64,000 bases of DNA from MPNP01 sp965221445 (GTDB lineage Bacteria; Pseudomonadota; Alphaproteobacteria; Rhodobacterales; Rhodobacteraceae), in NCBI GenBank assembly GCA_965221445.1, contig CBDCSF010000004.1:83312-147311 (forward strand), read 5' to 3'. Position 1 is the first letter of the stretch, and each line of letters begins with the position of its first letter. Position numbers and translations under genes: made by a program. Shown here in pieces: positions 44,428 to 53,357 of the stretch. Under the pieces are notes generated by a model, which saw nothing but the letters and a program-made list of their open reading frames with translations, was not told where the DNA came from and did not search any database.

Positions 44428-45051
44428 CTATACAACTAGATTCCACGGAACAAGCCTGGCTTCTTTTGCAAGATTCAAAATTTCTATCAACCCATAGACA
44501 TCCCGCTTTGGCTTGTTGATGCTTTGAGGATCAAAGGTATATAAACCCACAAACCCTTCTGATCCGATTAAAGAACCGACTTTATTAAAATAATCTTCAA
44601 GATTCTCCACAAATTTAACTAGTTCTTCTTCCCCAAATCCACCCAAAATTTCATCATTTAGGTGTGTATCCCAATCGAGATGAGCAATGATCTTATTTCT
44701 TACATCTTCCTGTTTTTTACCAAATTCAACAAGCTTTTGATTGAGGGTACGAATTTCCTTACAAGTGTCCATATTTTGGTTTTGGCAAACCAATTTGGTA
44801 ATTTGTTGTGTTGATAAATTTTTCTTGCCTGCAGTCTTGGCAGGACCAACAATTTTGTAGATATCAAGAATGATGATCTTGAGAAGTGCATTATTGAGTT
44901 GTCCACCAAAGAAATCTTCTGCTGTTTCTTTCAGGAGTTGGACGTTATCGGGATCGTGAAAAAGTACCTTAAAGGTATCAATATATTTAACCAGTATCAA
45001 GGCTTGATCCCTCAGGATCTCGAACGCCCGTTTAATCTCTTCTTCTTGCAT
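44428..45051 (-). CDS. AbiU2-like HEPN protein
   Basis: A helical protein of about 207 residues with the motif VRNKIIAHLDWD near residue 120 (R, then H six residues later, as in AbiU2-type HEPN domains). HEPN proteins of this kind are candidate ribonucleases in abortive infection. The start is ATG 45051; a TTG five codons upstream also fits. The upstream gene on the same strand is a disrupted PD-(D/E)XK-like gene, so they may form a former two-gene module. Confidence 0.6.
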   Translation of the reverse strand: MQEEEIKRAFEILRDQALILVKYIDTFKVLFHDPDNVQLLKETAEDFFGGQLNNALLKIIILDIYKIVGPAKTAGKKNLSTQQITKLVCQNQNMDTCKEIRTLNQKLVEFGKKQEDVRNKIIAHLDWDTHLNDEILGGFGEEELVKFVENLEDYFNKVGSLIGSEGFVGLYTFDPQSINKPKRDVYGLIEILNLAKEARLVPWNLVV

Positions 45052-45082
45052 GTAACTACCAACCAAAGTTTACCGAACAAAC

Positions 45083-46039
45083 TTATTTACTCTGGATATC
45101 TTTGGTAATGTTCTTCAGGTAACCATGTTCAGATCTATACAAATCATATCCCCAATCGCCCCGATAACCCATTATAATTATCCGATCCCAAAAGGTAAAT
45201 TCCCTCTTACTATGATCGTTCATAATTTCATCACTAATGTCCAGGATTTCATTTTTTATCTTTTGCAATTCATGATCGCTAAGTAATTGAATATTATACC
45301 ACATTACATGATCAACCAATATGAGCCACCAAAATTGGTAATTCCTGCCTTCGTTATGTTCGCGCAAAGAACGTATTATTTTATCTTTCTTTTTAGGAAG
45401 TACCTGGTGGAGGCTTGATATTATTTCGTCTACTGGGCATATGCCCGTATCTGATGTAACTCCCTGCAGAACAAATATTCCCCCAGGTTTATATGTGCCT
45501 TCTATAAGACGTAGACCCAGACCACACTTCAAGGGAATCCACTTCATCTTTTCTTTATTAAAAAATAGGAAATCCCTGTACCTTCCTACGGCTTTACTCA
45601 AATGAGAAGCATAATAATCAAATGCGATATCTCCATCAGGTCGCAAGAGTAGTTCCAGGGTTTTTGTAATTTCACTTGCTACACTTTTTTTATCACAAGA
45701 TTCAAACCAATAAGGATTTGAAAGATTATATTCTATATCGACATACCACCGACGTTGATCAAAGGATATGTATTTTTTGTTGATTTCGGATATGGTATTC
45801 ACAATGAAATCCCATAATAGTTCTTGTTTTTCCTCCTCTGAAACGTAATCCATTTCATTCCCGGATGTGCTCTTCTTGGTTGCCACGAGAATTTTTTGAC
45901 TGAGTCTAACAACCTCGACTGCACAATTCCCTTCAACAACAAAATCCGGGGGATCCTTTTCTGGTCTCTTGGGGTTATAACCTTGCTCCAGCAACCATTA
46001 TTCGGCACATTTTTCATCAACATTTAGCGGATTTGCCAT
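45083..46039 (-). pseudogene. Nuclease-like gene with an early in-frame stop
   Basis: ATG 46039 opens a frame of 13 codons that meets TAA at 45998-46000 and then continues in the same frame (WLLEQGYNPKRPEKDPPDF and VVEGNCAVEVVRLSQK) for about 304 residues. The sequence on both sides of the stop reads as one protein. DPPDF followed by AVEVV resembles a PD-(D/E)XK active-site start. Translation could restart at TTG 45994. I regard it as a damaged gene, but a shortened product is possible. Confidence 0.6.
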
Positions 46040-46084
46040 AATCACCCTGTATCTGATTGATCAATTAATAACCCTCTTCGTGGA

Positions 46085-46516
46085 ATGAAGAGGGACCTGC
46101 TCTGGAAATCAAGTTGGACAGGAGTGACATGGCTGATATGCTGAAATGTATTCAGATCATTGTTGAATCAACCAGGGAAACAGAAAGGGCGGTTACCCAT
46201 CTGGCCGAGATGGACATTGCCATTGTTGCCGAACACATACTGCAACTGGTGAATCCTCAAACCAGTGAAGAGGACATCGGAGAAACAGAGACAGTCCCTA
46301 CAAGACACTGAAGGCAGTTGCAAGGATTAAGTCTTGTATTTGCAAAGGAACTTTATCCTACCGGCAGTCCCTGAGATAATTGGCAGCCCGGACCCTTTCC
46401 TCCTGTGTCAGACGGATATTTTTCATTCGAATTAGCCTGCCCGTACTTGCTGAAGCAAAATACTGGTACCTTTTTTGCAAAAAAAGGGACTCCGAAAAGC
46501 TCCCTTTTCATTATTG
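46085..46516 (+). repeat. 0.7-kb repeat, copy B (5'-truncated)
   Basis: It matches 7669-8354 and 50612-51314 from the middle of the 107-aa gene to the hairpin with AAAAGGGA and TCCCTTTT arms, but lacks the first third and the final terminator. The antisense HNH-tail relic (QEERVRAANYLRDCR) begins at 46358. The left junction lies inside a perfect CCCTCTTC/GAAGAGGG hairpin. Confidence 0.8.
46086..46311 (+). pseudogene. C-terminal fragment of the 107-aa gene
   Basis: The frame from GPALEIKLDRSDMADMLKCI to the acidic end matches copies A and C but no start region remains. Three replacements (MAD for MVD, NPQ for SPH) show that it has diverged. Confidence 0.75.
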
Positions 46517-46672
46517 GGTCTTCGTCCTTTTTGGTGGGTAATAAGTGTATCAATTCAAAACTTGAAATCCTGATCCGGTACAAACCCTTCAATAGATTCT
46601 ATAAACCGATGGAATTGTATTGGAAAATCTTTCCTTATTTATTATTGAATAAGCTGGCTACGGAAAAATAAT

Positions 46673-47608
46673 ATGACCATCTGGAATATTAAGCGAGATG
46701 TTAGAGATTACTACTTTTCTGACTTTGTTTTGTCCATGTCAAATATCTGCTTACAGTTACATCACGTCTCATCCGCACCTGATACCAATCTGGACAATCT
46801 CATTGGAGTCTCTAGATCGCTTTCTGTTGAATTGCGCAAGTTATTGCTCGACAAAAGTCTATTGTCAAGATGCTTGTATAGACCGAATTTGCATCCTTTA
46901 ATTAGTCCAAAACGATTAAAGGGAGATCAATATGAGGACACCTTCGGGATATCAGACTCTAAACTTAGTCTATTAAAGTTGGATGGGCCGACAGCTGGTG
47001 AAACAGCTATAATACTAATGGCGGATATGAGACACACCATTGTGATTCATCCGCTTTACGGGTTATGCTTTCGAAAGGACAACGAACAATGGATCACGGA
47101 GAGTCCCTTTGACGAGAAACATTCACCAGTTAAATTGAAGAATTGGTTGAAGCAACAGGTTATACAGATCGACAATAACACATACAATCTGCGACAGGTT
47201 TTGTCAGAAGTAGCCAACACCCAGGGGGCACACTCGGATTACCAGAAAGATTCAATCAGGAGGCAAATCAATAAGAATTTTCAGAGTTACTACCTGAATA
47301 TTTTTATCCTGGTTGTTTCGATATATTTGTACAACCAATTCTGTATCTCTGTAGCGTCCGATATGTACTTTAGGAATCGGGTAACGAAGTTACACCCAGG
47401 TCTTAGGATTGAAAACAATCGCTTTGATTACAGGATTGAATTCAATAAAGATCAATTTTTAGCAAAAAAACAGGAATTGATCCTCCACCCCAAGGGAGTA
47501 ATCCAACAAGCTCCTCTCGTTGGAGGTATCCCTGAAATCGGATCCCAGGATCAATTGGCTGGGGAACCTATTCATACACGATCCGAAATCCGCATTCCGA
47601 CTCCCTAA
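46673..47608 (+). CDS. Uncharacterised 311-aa protein
   Basis: A soluble N-terminal region has SRSLSVELRKLLLDKSLLSR near residue 50 and EVANTQGAHSD near 190. A hydrophobic stretch, LNIFILVVSIYLYNQF, lies near 220. The two soluble motifs resemble a conserved family of unknown function, but I cannot name it. The C-terminal part is polar. The single hydrophobic segment may be buried and not a true membrane helix. It lies alone between repeat copy B and the second secreted cassette. Confidence 0.5.
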   Translation: MTIWNIKRDVRDYYFSDFVLSMSNICLQLHHVSSAPDTNLDNLIGVSRSLSVELRKLLLDKSLLSRCLYRPNLHPLISPKRLKGDQYEDTFGISDSKLSLLKLDGPTAGETAIILMADMRHTIVIHPLYGLCFRKDNEQWITESPFDEKHSPVKLKNWLKQQVIQIDNNTYNLRQVLSEVANTQGAHSDYQKDSIRRQINKNFQSYYLNIFILVVSIYLYNQFCISVASDMYFRNRVTKLHPGLRIENNRFDYRIEFNKDQFLAKKQELILHPKGVIQQAPLVGGIPEIGSQDQLAGEPIHTRSEIRIPTP

Positions 47609-47669
47609 TCCTACCATTCAACCCCTCTCCATTCTCTACCAGATACCAACCATTCATCTCCAATAATTC

Positions 47670-47748
47670 ATGAGCATACACATTTAGTTCAAGCATTTTT
47701 CCCCTTGTGCCAATATAAAAAGAAGGTATTCCGTAATTGGCAAGGAAA
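47670..47748 (+). promoter_or_regulatory. Conserved leader/promoter region, copy 3 of 3
   Basis: TGAGCATACACATTTAGTTC, TGTGCCAATAT, GGTATTCC and GGCAAGGA blocks match the leaders before 1108 and 8808. The start codon position is GTG instead of ATG. Confidence 0.5.
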
Positions 47749-49479
47749 GTGAAAATTATGATGCGTGATGGCAGATGGGACTTGTGGTGGACATGGCCAA
47801 AACAGGTGGGACTTTGGTTCCTGCCGGTTGTGTTGTTTCTGCTGACCGGTCCGGTTTCGGCCCAGACAATCGGTGTTGAGCAACTCACCCTTGAGGAAAG
47901 GCGAACGACAAGAACATCACAGGCCGAGACCGCCGGTCGCATGCGTCATGTTCTCATCACCCTGGCCTCCGACTTCAGGATCACCAGGGATCAAGCCATG
48001 GTTGACCATCACCGCACCTCTCGGGAGATTCATACGCATTTTGGTGACTTGCGGACGGCCGCCCTCGCCTCCGGTCTGAAGGTCGGGCTCTGCAATGCCG
48101 GCAATCCGGATCACGTCGGTGATGACTGGCTGATTGTCTGGTACGATCCTCCCGCCAAACTCAGGAATATTGCCTCACCGGAAGATGTCCGGAGAGCAGC
48201 TCTCGCTCGGGATGGTACCAAGCGCATTATTCCCCAGGACGTCATGGTGTTCTGGATCGATACTCCGCCCGATCCCCGGTTCAGCATGCCGACGGGCATA
48301 CCCGTCCCAAGTGGTCTGGATGACTGTCATGCCATGCTTGATACCGACACCATCGGGATGGGTATTCGTCCCCGTATTCCGGTGGCTGAACGACGGGTTG
48401 AACGGAATCGGGAGACCGACATTCGGGCCTGCCCGTCAGGGCAAGTCGGTTCAGGGGTGCGTTATCAAAGAACCGTCACCACCATTCGGACGGGGTTTGA
48501 CGAAGTCCCGCCCTCCGGATTTTATACCGGTCCCCCGGGACCACCACCGGCACCCGAGGCGCCACCCGGTTCGGGTGTCTTTGACACCGGCTGGCTGGCA
48601 GGGCACAGCAACTGCCGGTCGCCCAGAACGGGATCCCGCTTCATGGCGGAAAGCTGTCGCTGGATTGATGACGGGGGCACCACCAGGCAGGGTCTGCGGA
48701 TCGTTGAGGTCGGCTGGACCGAGCAGCAGGATGCCAATGTCCCGACTGAAATCGACATCATCGAAACCGGTATTCTGAGGGAGGTCATTCCCTGTGGTGA
48801 CTGGGGAACGGACACGAAGGAGAATCCCTTTGAGGTTCCGATTTACGAACGGAATGACGTGGGGGAGGCCAGAGGCATTGTCTGCAGTTCCGTGCATGGT
48901 ACCGGATACAGTCTGGGAACACGCAAGGAAGGTCGGGTCAAAACGACCGTGACCACCCGCTGGCCGAGTGTTCTGAACCGGGCTGATGACGTTACTGTGG
49001 CCCACACCCCCTGGCGCATTGACCCGGCCAGCTGTCTCAAGGTGAGACAACGCACTGGCGGAGAGGCCAATGTCGGGGGTGCAGTTCCTGATTGTCATGA
49101 CACCTGTTATGGGTTATATACCTATACGGAAACGGAAACCAAGGAGGAAAGTTGTGGCACGGGCTATACCGGAACGCAGACTTTTGTCAGGAGTCGCGAA
49201 TACGTCATGAGGGAATATGCTGCTCCGGTACCTCACAAGCCTGACGTGAGGGAGAGTGAGGATCCCTGGATCAACAGTTGGGCGAAGACCGGGGATAATT
49301 GCCGGAAGATCAGCACCAGTGGTAACAACAACAATAATAATAACAATATTAACAACAGACCGCGCCCCAGTACCGGGGGTGGTAATCCACCGATCCAGAC
49401 CAGATCACCGCATAAGGGTAGCACCCGTAATAATCCCATCAATGTCGGAACATCGACCCATGAGGGAATAAACCGGTGA
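47749..49479 (+). CDS. Secreted cysteine-containing protein of unknown function, copy 2
   Basis: This is nearly identical to the protein at 1108 from the signal peptide through the poly-asparagine run (here eight Asn, one Ile, two Asn). The beginning is slightly different (MMRDGRWDLWWTWPKQ), and the last ~30 residues (RPRPSTGGGNPP then IQTRSPHKGS...) are unrelated to the tail of copy 1. The start is taken as GTG 47749 at the position of ATG 1108; ATG 47758 is possible. It overlaps the ankyrin-LysM gene by ATGA. The exchange of the tail together with the partner's N-terminus suggests a matched, variable pair. Confidence 0.75.
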   Translation: MKIMMRDGRWDLWWTWPKQVGLWFLPVVLFLLTGPVSAQTIGVEQLTLEERRTTRTSQAETAGRMRHVLITLASDFRITRDQAMVDHHRTSREIHTHFGDLRTAALASGLKVGLCNAGNPDHVGDDWLIVWYDPPAKLRNIASPEDVRRAALARDGTKRIIPQDVMVFWIDTPPDPRFSMPTGIPVPSGLDDCHAMLDTDTIGMGIRPRIPVAERRVERNRETDIRACPSGQVGSGVRYQRTVTTIRTGFDEVPPSGFYTGPPGPPPAPEAPPGSGVFDTGWLAGHSNCRSPRTGSRFMAESCRWIDDGGTTRQGLRIVEVGWTEQQDANVPTEIDIIETGILREVIPCGDWGTDTKENPFEVPIYERNDVGEARGIVCSSVHGTGYSLGTRKEGRVKTTVTTRWPSVLNRADDVTVAHTPWRIDPASCLKVRQRTGGEANVGGAVPDCHDTCYGLYTYTETETKEESCGTGYTGTQTFVRSREYVMREYAAPVPHKPDVRESEDPWINSWAKTGDNCRKISTSGNNNNNNNNINNRPRPSTGGGNPPIQTRSPHKGSTRNNPINVGTSTHEGINR

Positions 49480-50129
49480 ATCATTCCAGGAAATTCGTAC
49501 AGGCCGTTATCCTTTTTATTTCTCCGCACCTGATCGGGTTTGAAATTGCAAGGGCGGAACTGCTCAACCAATGGGGAGTAACCCAGCTTTATGTAGCGGT
49601 GTACCATCAGGATACAGGTCGGGTTAAACGCCTTCTGGGGAACGGTGCGGATCCCAATTTTCAAGCTCTGGATCCTAACCCGGTATTCCAAGGTAGACCG
49701 GTTTTGTCCAACGCTGTAATGAATGGAGGAGAACGGGGTCGTGCTCCAGTTGCCATCACAATCCTCTTGCTGGAAGCCGGTGCGGATCCGACCATCAAGG
49801 ATGCAAGTGGTGATTCACCGCTCAGTTTTACAGCCGGTTATCGTACACCTGGCATAAAATACACCAAAGACCATTCGAGCGGCTGGTTGCACCAGCTGTT
49901 GCTCTCTTATGTCGATGATCCCTCCAAGCTCGATGACACCATGAAATGGCAGGGCAAGGGGTGCTATGGCTACACGGTCGAGCGCACCGACCTGAAGCTG
50001 AGCCTGATTGCCCAAAAGGTCTACGGTGATGCGGACCGCTGGCCGGAGCTGGTGAAACTCAACAACATATCGAGGGACAATTCCTACCGGATGGGAGACT
50101 GCCTGAAGGTGTTCGAAGTGGTGTGGTAG
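49476..50129 (+). CDS. Secreted ankyrin protein with C-terminal LysM domain, copy 2
   Basis: The N-terminus has a signal peptide of its own (FVQAVILFISPHLIGFEIARA). Two or three ankyrin repeats follow (LLGNGADPNF, LLEAGADPTI). From ADPTIKDASGDSP to the end it is nearly identical to the 2826 protein, including the LysM-like module LSLIAQKVYGDADRWPEL. It is shorter than copy 1 because the N-terminal ankyrin part differs. Start and stop are coupled to the secreted protein gene. It is probably periplasmic and peptidoglycan-bound. Confidence 0.8.
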   Translation: MNHSRKFVQAVILFISPHLIGFEIARAELLNQWGVTQLYVAVYHQDTGRVKRLLGNGADPNFQALDPNPVFQGRPVLSNAVMNGGERGRAPVAITILLLEAGADPTIKDASGDSPLSFTAGYRTPGIKYTKDHSSGWLHQLLLSYVDDPSKLDDTMKWQGKGCYGYTVERTDLKLSLIAQKVYGDADRWPELVKLNNISRDNSYRMGDCLKVFEVVW

Positions 50130-50359
50130 GGAATATTCCTTGCCAAACGTTCTTGATGGAATTATATTCAGAAGATATAAATACGATGGGAAATCATGGA
50201 CCGGATAACTTCTGGAATTGACATTTCATCAAATCAGACCTAATATGAAACTCAGTAAGCGGTTTTCTCAAATAGGACCTGATTTACAACGAACACCTTG
50301 GAGAGCGGAATAGGTAGCCATTTTGGGGTATTGGAGGGTTATCGGATAAGTTTATTCGA

Positions 50360-50458
50360 TGGTGCCCCTGGTGGGAGTCGAACCCACACGGATGCTGAGT
50401 TACCAGCATACCTCCCGACTGCCAATCGGGTGCGTCTACCTTTTTCCGCCACAGAGGC
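50360..50458 (-). tRNA. Class II, leucine-type tRNA with alanine anticodon GGC
   Basis: The minus strand folds into a complete cloverleaf. The acceptor is GCCTCTG/CAGGGGC (one U-G pair), the D arm GCG/CGC with GG in the loop, and the anticodon stem CCCGA/TCGGG with loop TTGGCAG. A long variable arm contains ATGCTG/CAGCAT, and the T arm is GTGGG-TTCGACT-CCCAC. The discriminator is A and CCA is encoded. TGGCGGAA...GGTAGACGC and the long arm are typical of tRNA-Leu, but the anticodon is GGC, which reads GCC alanine codons. The alanine identity pair G3-U70 is absent (C3-G70). Confidence 0.85.
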
Positions 50459-50481
50459 TCTGAATTAATTTAGTTAGTTTA

Positions 50482-50510
50482 TTTATATCCGAAATACCAT
50501 ACCATTGCAG
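50482..50510 (-). promoter_or_regulatory. Probable promoter of the tRNA gene
   Basis: On the minus strand CTGCAA and TATAAA are separated by 17 bases and end about 24 bases before the tRNA 5' end, a good fit to a sigma-70 promoter. Confidence 0.55.
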
Positions 50511-50596
50511 AACACCCCTTCGTACGGTCATCTAACTTCCTTCTACTACAGTTGTCTAAAAATTGGTAATATTTGAAGATGGTGTTTGGAGGATTG

Positions 50597-50920
50597 ATGA
50601 ATTTCAGAGATTTGATCAACTCCGGGATGATTGAGGAAGTCTTGGGAAAGGTGGAAACCAGTCCCCAGAACAAATACGGAATTGTTCTTCACAATGAAGG
50701 GGGACCTGCTCTGGAAATCAAGTTGGACAGGAGTGAGATGGTTGATATGCTGAAATGTATTCAGATCATTGTGGAATCAACCAGGGAAACAGAAAGGGCG
50801 GTTACCCATCTGGCCGAGATGGACATTGCCATTGTCGCCGAACACATACTGCAACTGGTGAGTCCTCATACCAGTGAAGAGGACATCGGAGAAACAGAGA
50901 CAGTCCCTACAAGACACTAA
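50597..50920 (+). CDS. 107-aa conserved repeat-family protein, copy C
   Basis: It has the same sequence as copy A at 7654 except for the first residues (MNFRDLINSG instead of MDFMALINSG) and one conservative change (VLHNEGG). The start is ATG 50597 with TTTGGAGGATTG as a strong ribosome site; an upstream in-frame ATG exists. The 5' flank differs from copy A, so each copy has its own promoter context. Function unknown. It is next to the odd tRNA gene, which faces away from it. Confidence 0.65.
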   Translation: MNFRDLINSGMIEEVLGKVETSPQNKYGIVLHNEGGPALEIKLDRSEMVDMLKCIQIIVESTRETERAVTHLAEMDIAIVAEHILQLVSPHTSEEDIGETETVPTRH

Positions 50921-51314
50921 AGGTAGTTGCAAGGATTAAGTCTTGTATTTGCAAAGGAATGTTATCCTACCGGCAGTCCCAGAGATAATTGGCAGCCCGG
51001 TCCCTTTCCTCCTGTTGTACAGGAAAACGATAATAGAACTTTACCTGGTCCAGTTCAGTGCATAGTTGCAGCCGGATATTTTTCATTCGAATTAGCCTGC
51101 CCGTACTTGTTGAAGCAAAACACTGATGCCTTTTTGCAAAAAAAGGGACACCGAAAAGCTCTCTTTTCATTATTATCTGCGAAGGTTGTTTTGTGGGTAA
51201 TTATACCTATCTGATATGTTCCTTTCTATATGAATCTTAGCAGGACGGGCAGCTTTTCGGTTGGCCGTTCTTTTTTTTGTATTTCCTGGACTCTTTCAGA
51301 AAAAATCACCTGAT
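50612..51314 (+). repeat. 0.7-kb repeat, copy C
   Basis: It is the full-length counterpart of 7669-8354, including the antisense HNH-gene tail starting at 50979 and the terminator at 51245-51278. It differs by short insertions such as GTTGCAGCCGGA near 51064, which copy B partly shares (CAGACGGA). Confidence 0.8.
51245..51278 (+). terminator. Rho-independent terminator
   Basis: The same ACGGGCAGC/GTTGGCCGT stem as at 8287, followed by TTCTTTTTTTT. Confidence 0.7.
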
Positions 51315-51321
51315 CATCATC

Positions 51322-51492
51322 TTTTGAGAAAACAAAGGAATTATTTGAAACCAATCCTTTTCCCGGGATTTACACGCGGGAACAGATATCGCTAATCACT
51401 GGCCGTTTATGATTGCCAACTACAGTGGATTGGAACAGAAGTTGGTTGAAAACTATGGTTGTAAGAAACTAATCGTATCAATAAAGGAATAA
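51322..51492 (+). pseudogene. Frameshifted fragment of the 9551-gene family
   Basis: FEKTKELFETNPFPGIYTRE and then, in another frame, NHWPFMIANYSGLEQKLVEN correspond to AKEIYEANPIPRDLHEG and NHWLLMTATYSGLEQTLKF of the protein at 9551. About 55 residues of the N-terminal region remain. Confidence 0.6.
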
Positions 51493-51556
51493 CCATTAAA
51501 CATGATTAAAATATTGCCTCGTGCCAATGTAAGTTTATTGATTTCTGGAAAATGTA

Positions 51557-52444
51557 ATGACCGAAGTAGTAAAGAAGTTATTTATCAATGATTTGAGTAA
51601 ATTCTCTGACTCCCTTTCAGATTATGTGTCTACATGCGGGAGCGATTGGTCAATCAAAGGGTTTGTCGATACCAAAAAAAAAATCTACTCAATTTCTTCT
51701 GATACAAAAATAATCTCAAAAATTCTGGAAATACAGCTTTTTCCCAAATACAAAGAATTTGCCGATCAGCAAGGATATGATCTTGTATTGGCAAAAAAAC
51801 AAAATTGGTACCCTGATTTGTCCTTTGTAAAAAAAGATGACGAATCAATAAAATTTGCGTTGGATATCAAGACAACTTATCGTGATGATTCAAATCTGGA
51901 ATATTGTAATGGATTTACACTCGGATCACATGGGGAATATTTTCAAAACCATCAAAGTAGTAAAAACATACAATATCCCTATGGTCAGTACCTTTCTCAT
52001 CTGGTTTTGGGGATCGTTTATACCAGGCATGAACAAAGTATTGATGAGACCCGAATTTATAATATGGATAACCTTCTATCAATAACATCTGTTATCAAAG
52101 ATCTTGAATTTTTTGTTCAGGAAAAGTGGAAGCTTGCCAGTGACAAGAGGGGGAGTGGAAATACGGCCAATATCGGTAGTATAAAATACATTCCTAATTT
52201 GATAAAAGGAAAAGGTCTTTTCAAAAATTTGGGTGAGGATTGTTTTAATCGTTATTGGCAGAATTATCGTTGTTTAAAAATTGGTGACAATGGTGAAAAA
52301 TTGACCGACCTTGAAGAATTTCTGAAATTCAAAAATATTGATACAAAAAAGATTTGCACCCAACCCAAGAGAACAAGGAAAAATGACAAAGGTACCTCCA
52401 ATAAAATCCCAGGGAATCAAAACCAAACTGGTAGACTGGATTAG
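51557..52444 (+). CDS. EcoRV-type restriction endonuclease
   Basis: The 295 residues align along their whole length with my recollection of R.EcoRV: KIYSISSDTK near 42, the catalytic YPDLSF (Asp87) and LDIKTTY (Asp103, Lys105) with the same spacing as Asp74, Asp90 and Lys92 of EcoRV, the NIQYPYGQYLSHLVLGIVYT block, and the recognition loop GSGNTANIGS (EcoRV GSGNTTNIGS). It should cut GATATC bluntly. There is a charged C-terminal extension beyond the EcoRV end. Its 3' end overlaps the methyltransferase gene by 62 bases. No controller gene is seen. Confidence 0.9.
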   Translation: MTEVVKKLFINDLSKFSDSLSDYVSTCGSDWSIKGFVDTKKKIYSISSDTKIISKILEIQLFPKYKEFADQQGYDLVLAKKQNWYPDLSFVKKDDESIKFALDIKTTYRDDSNLEYCNGFTLGSHGEYFQNHQSSKNIQYPYGQYLSHLVLGIVYTRHEQSIDETRIYNMDNLLSITSVIKDLEFFVQEKWKLASDKRGSGNTANIGSIKYIPNLIKGKGLFKNLGEDCFNRYWQNYRCLKIGDNGEKLTDLEEFLKFKNIDTKKICTQPKRTRKNDKGTSNKIPGNQNQTGRLD

Positions 52445-53342
52445 AAGCAGTACGGAATATCTTGAATATGATCGCTGGGTAGAACCCTTTATGGGTACAG
52501 GTGTGGTTGCATTCAACATATGTCCCAAATCAGCTCTGTTATGTGACAGCAATCCTCACCTGATAGAGTTTTATAGATCCGTTCAGGCAAAAGACATAAC
52601 TGGTGAAAAAGCAAGGTCCTTTCTAATGGTGGAAGGCCAAAAGTTATTGAACAGCGAAGGTGAACACTATTACGTTGTAAGGGACAGATTCAATAAAAAC
52701 CATAATCCCCTGGATTTCCTGTTTTTAAATCGTTCCTGTTTCAACGGAATGATGAGATTTAACAAGGGGGGTGGGTTTAATGTTCCCTTTTGCAGAAAAC
52801 CAAAAAGATTTGCTCGGGCACTGATTACAAAAATATGCAACCAGATCGAAACCGTGTCTTCAGTAATGGATAAATGTGATTTTACCTTTGTCCATCAGGA
52901 TTTCAGGAATACACTTGGGGAAGTTGGGAATACAGACCTGATTTATTGCGACCCTCCCTACATAGGAAGACATGTTGATTACTTCAACAGCTGGTCTAAA
53001 ACCGATGATTATGATCTGCATTCCTACCTGGCTAATTCGCATGCGAAGTACATTTTATCAACCTGGCTCATGAATAGCTATCGGGTTAACCATCATGTGT
53101 TTACAACTTGGCAAGACTGCTCAATTATCACCAAAAGTCATTTTTATTTTATTGGTGCAAAAGAAACCAATCGAAATGCCATGACCGAAGCCCTACTGGT
53201 GAATTATTCCTTACCTGATTCAATTCCTGTTAAAGGACTTAAGGTATCGGAATTGGGGATTGAACGTAAGAAATTATCAAACTGGTTATCAAGCGCTAAA
53301 ATTGCCAATCCGTTCTCCACAATCGATTTGGATAGTGTCTAA
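52383..53342 (+). CDS. EcoRV-type adenine methyltransferase
   Basis: The sequence VPPIKSQGIKTKLV, WVEPFMGTGVVAFN, LDFLFLNRSCFNGMMRFN and YCDPPYIGRHVDYFNSW matches M.EcoRV almost word for word. It is a Dam-related N6-adenine methylase that should protect GATATC. The start is ATG 52383, which agrees with the family; the longer frame begins at 52338. The gene is intact, with 319 residues. Its overlap with the endonuclease gene and the same direction make a compact restriction-modification unit. Confidence 0.92.
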   Translation: MTKVPPIKSQGIKTKLVDWIRSSTEYLEYDRWVEPFMGTGVVAFNICPKSALLCDSNPHLIEFYRSVQAKDITGEKARSFLMVEGQKLLNSEGEHYYVVRDRFNKNHNPLDFLFLNRSCFNGMMRFNKGGGFNVPFCRKPKRFARALITKICNQIETVSSVMDKCDFTFVHQDFRNTLGEVGNTDLIYCDPPYIGRHVDYFNSWSKTDDYDLHSYLANSHAKYILSTWLMNSYRVNHHVFTTWQDCSIITKSHFYFIGAKETNRNAMTEALLVNYSLPDSIPVKGLKVSELGIERKKLSNWLSSAKIANPFSTIDLDSV

Positions 53343-53357
53343 TTTACACAAGGTGCA

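Larger units (their letters stand above)
47670..50178 (+). repeat. Duplicated unit, copy 2 (other copy 1027-3634)
   Basis: The leader, the secreted protein and the LysM half of the ankyrin gene are nearly identical to copy 1, and identity ends about 50 bases after the second stop codon. The middle segment (about 49365-49785) is unrelated. Confidence 0.85.

Noticed and set aside
50130..50359. Attachment site pair at the tRNA 3' end
   Set aside because: I could not find a second copy of the tRNA 3' end in the window, and the flanking integrase-like gene is 10 kb away and inside another operon.
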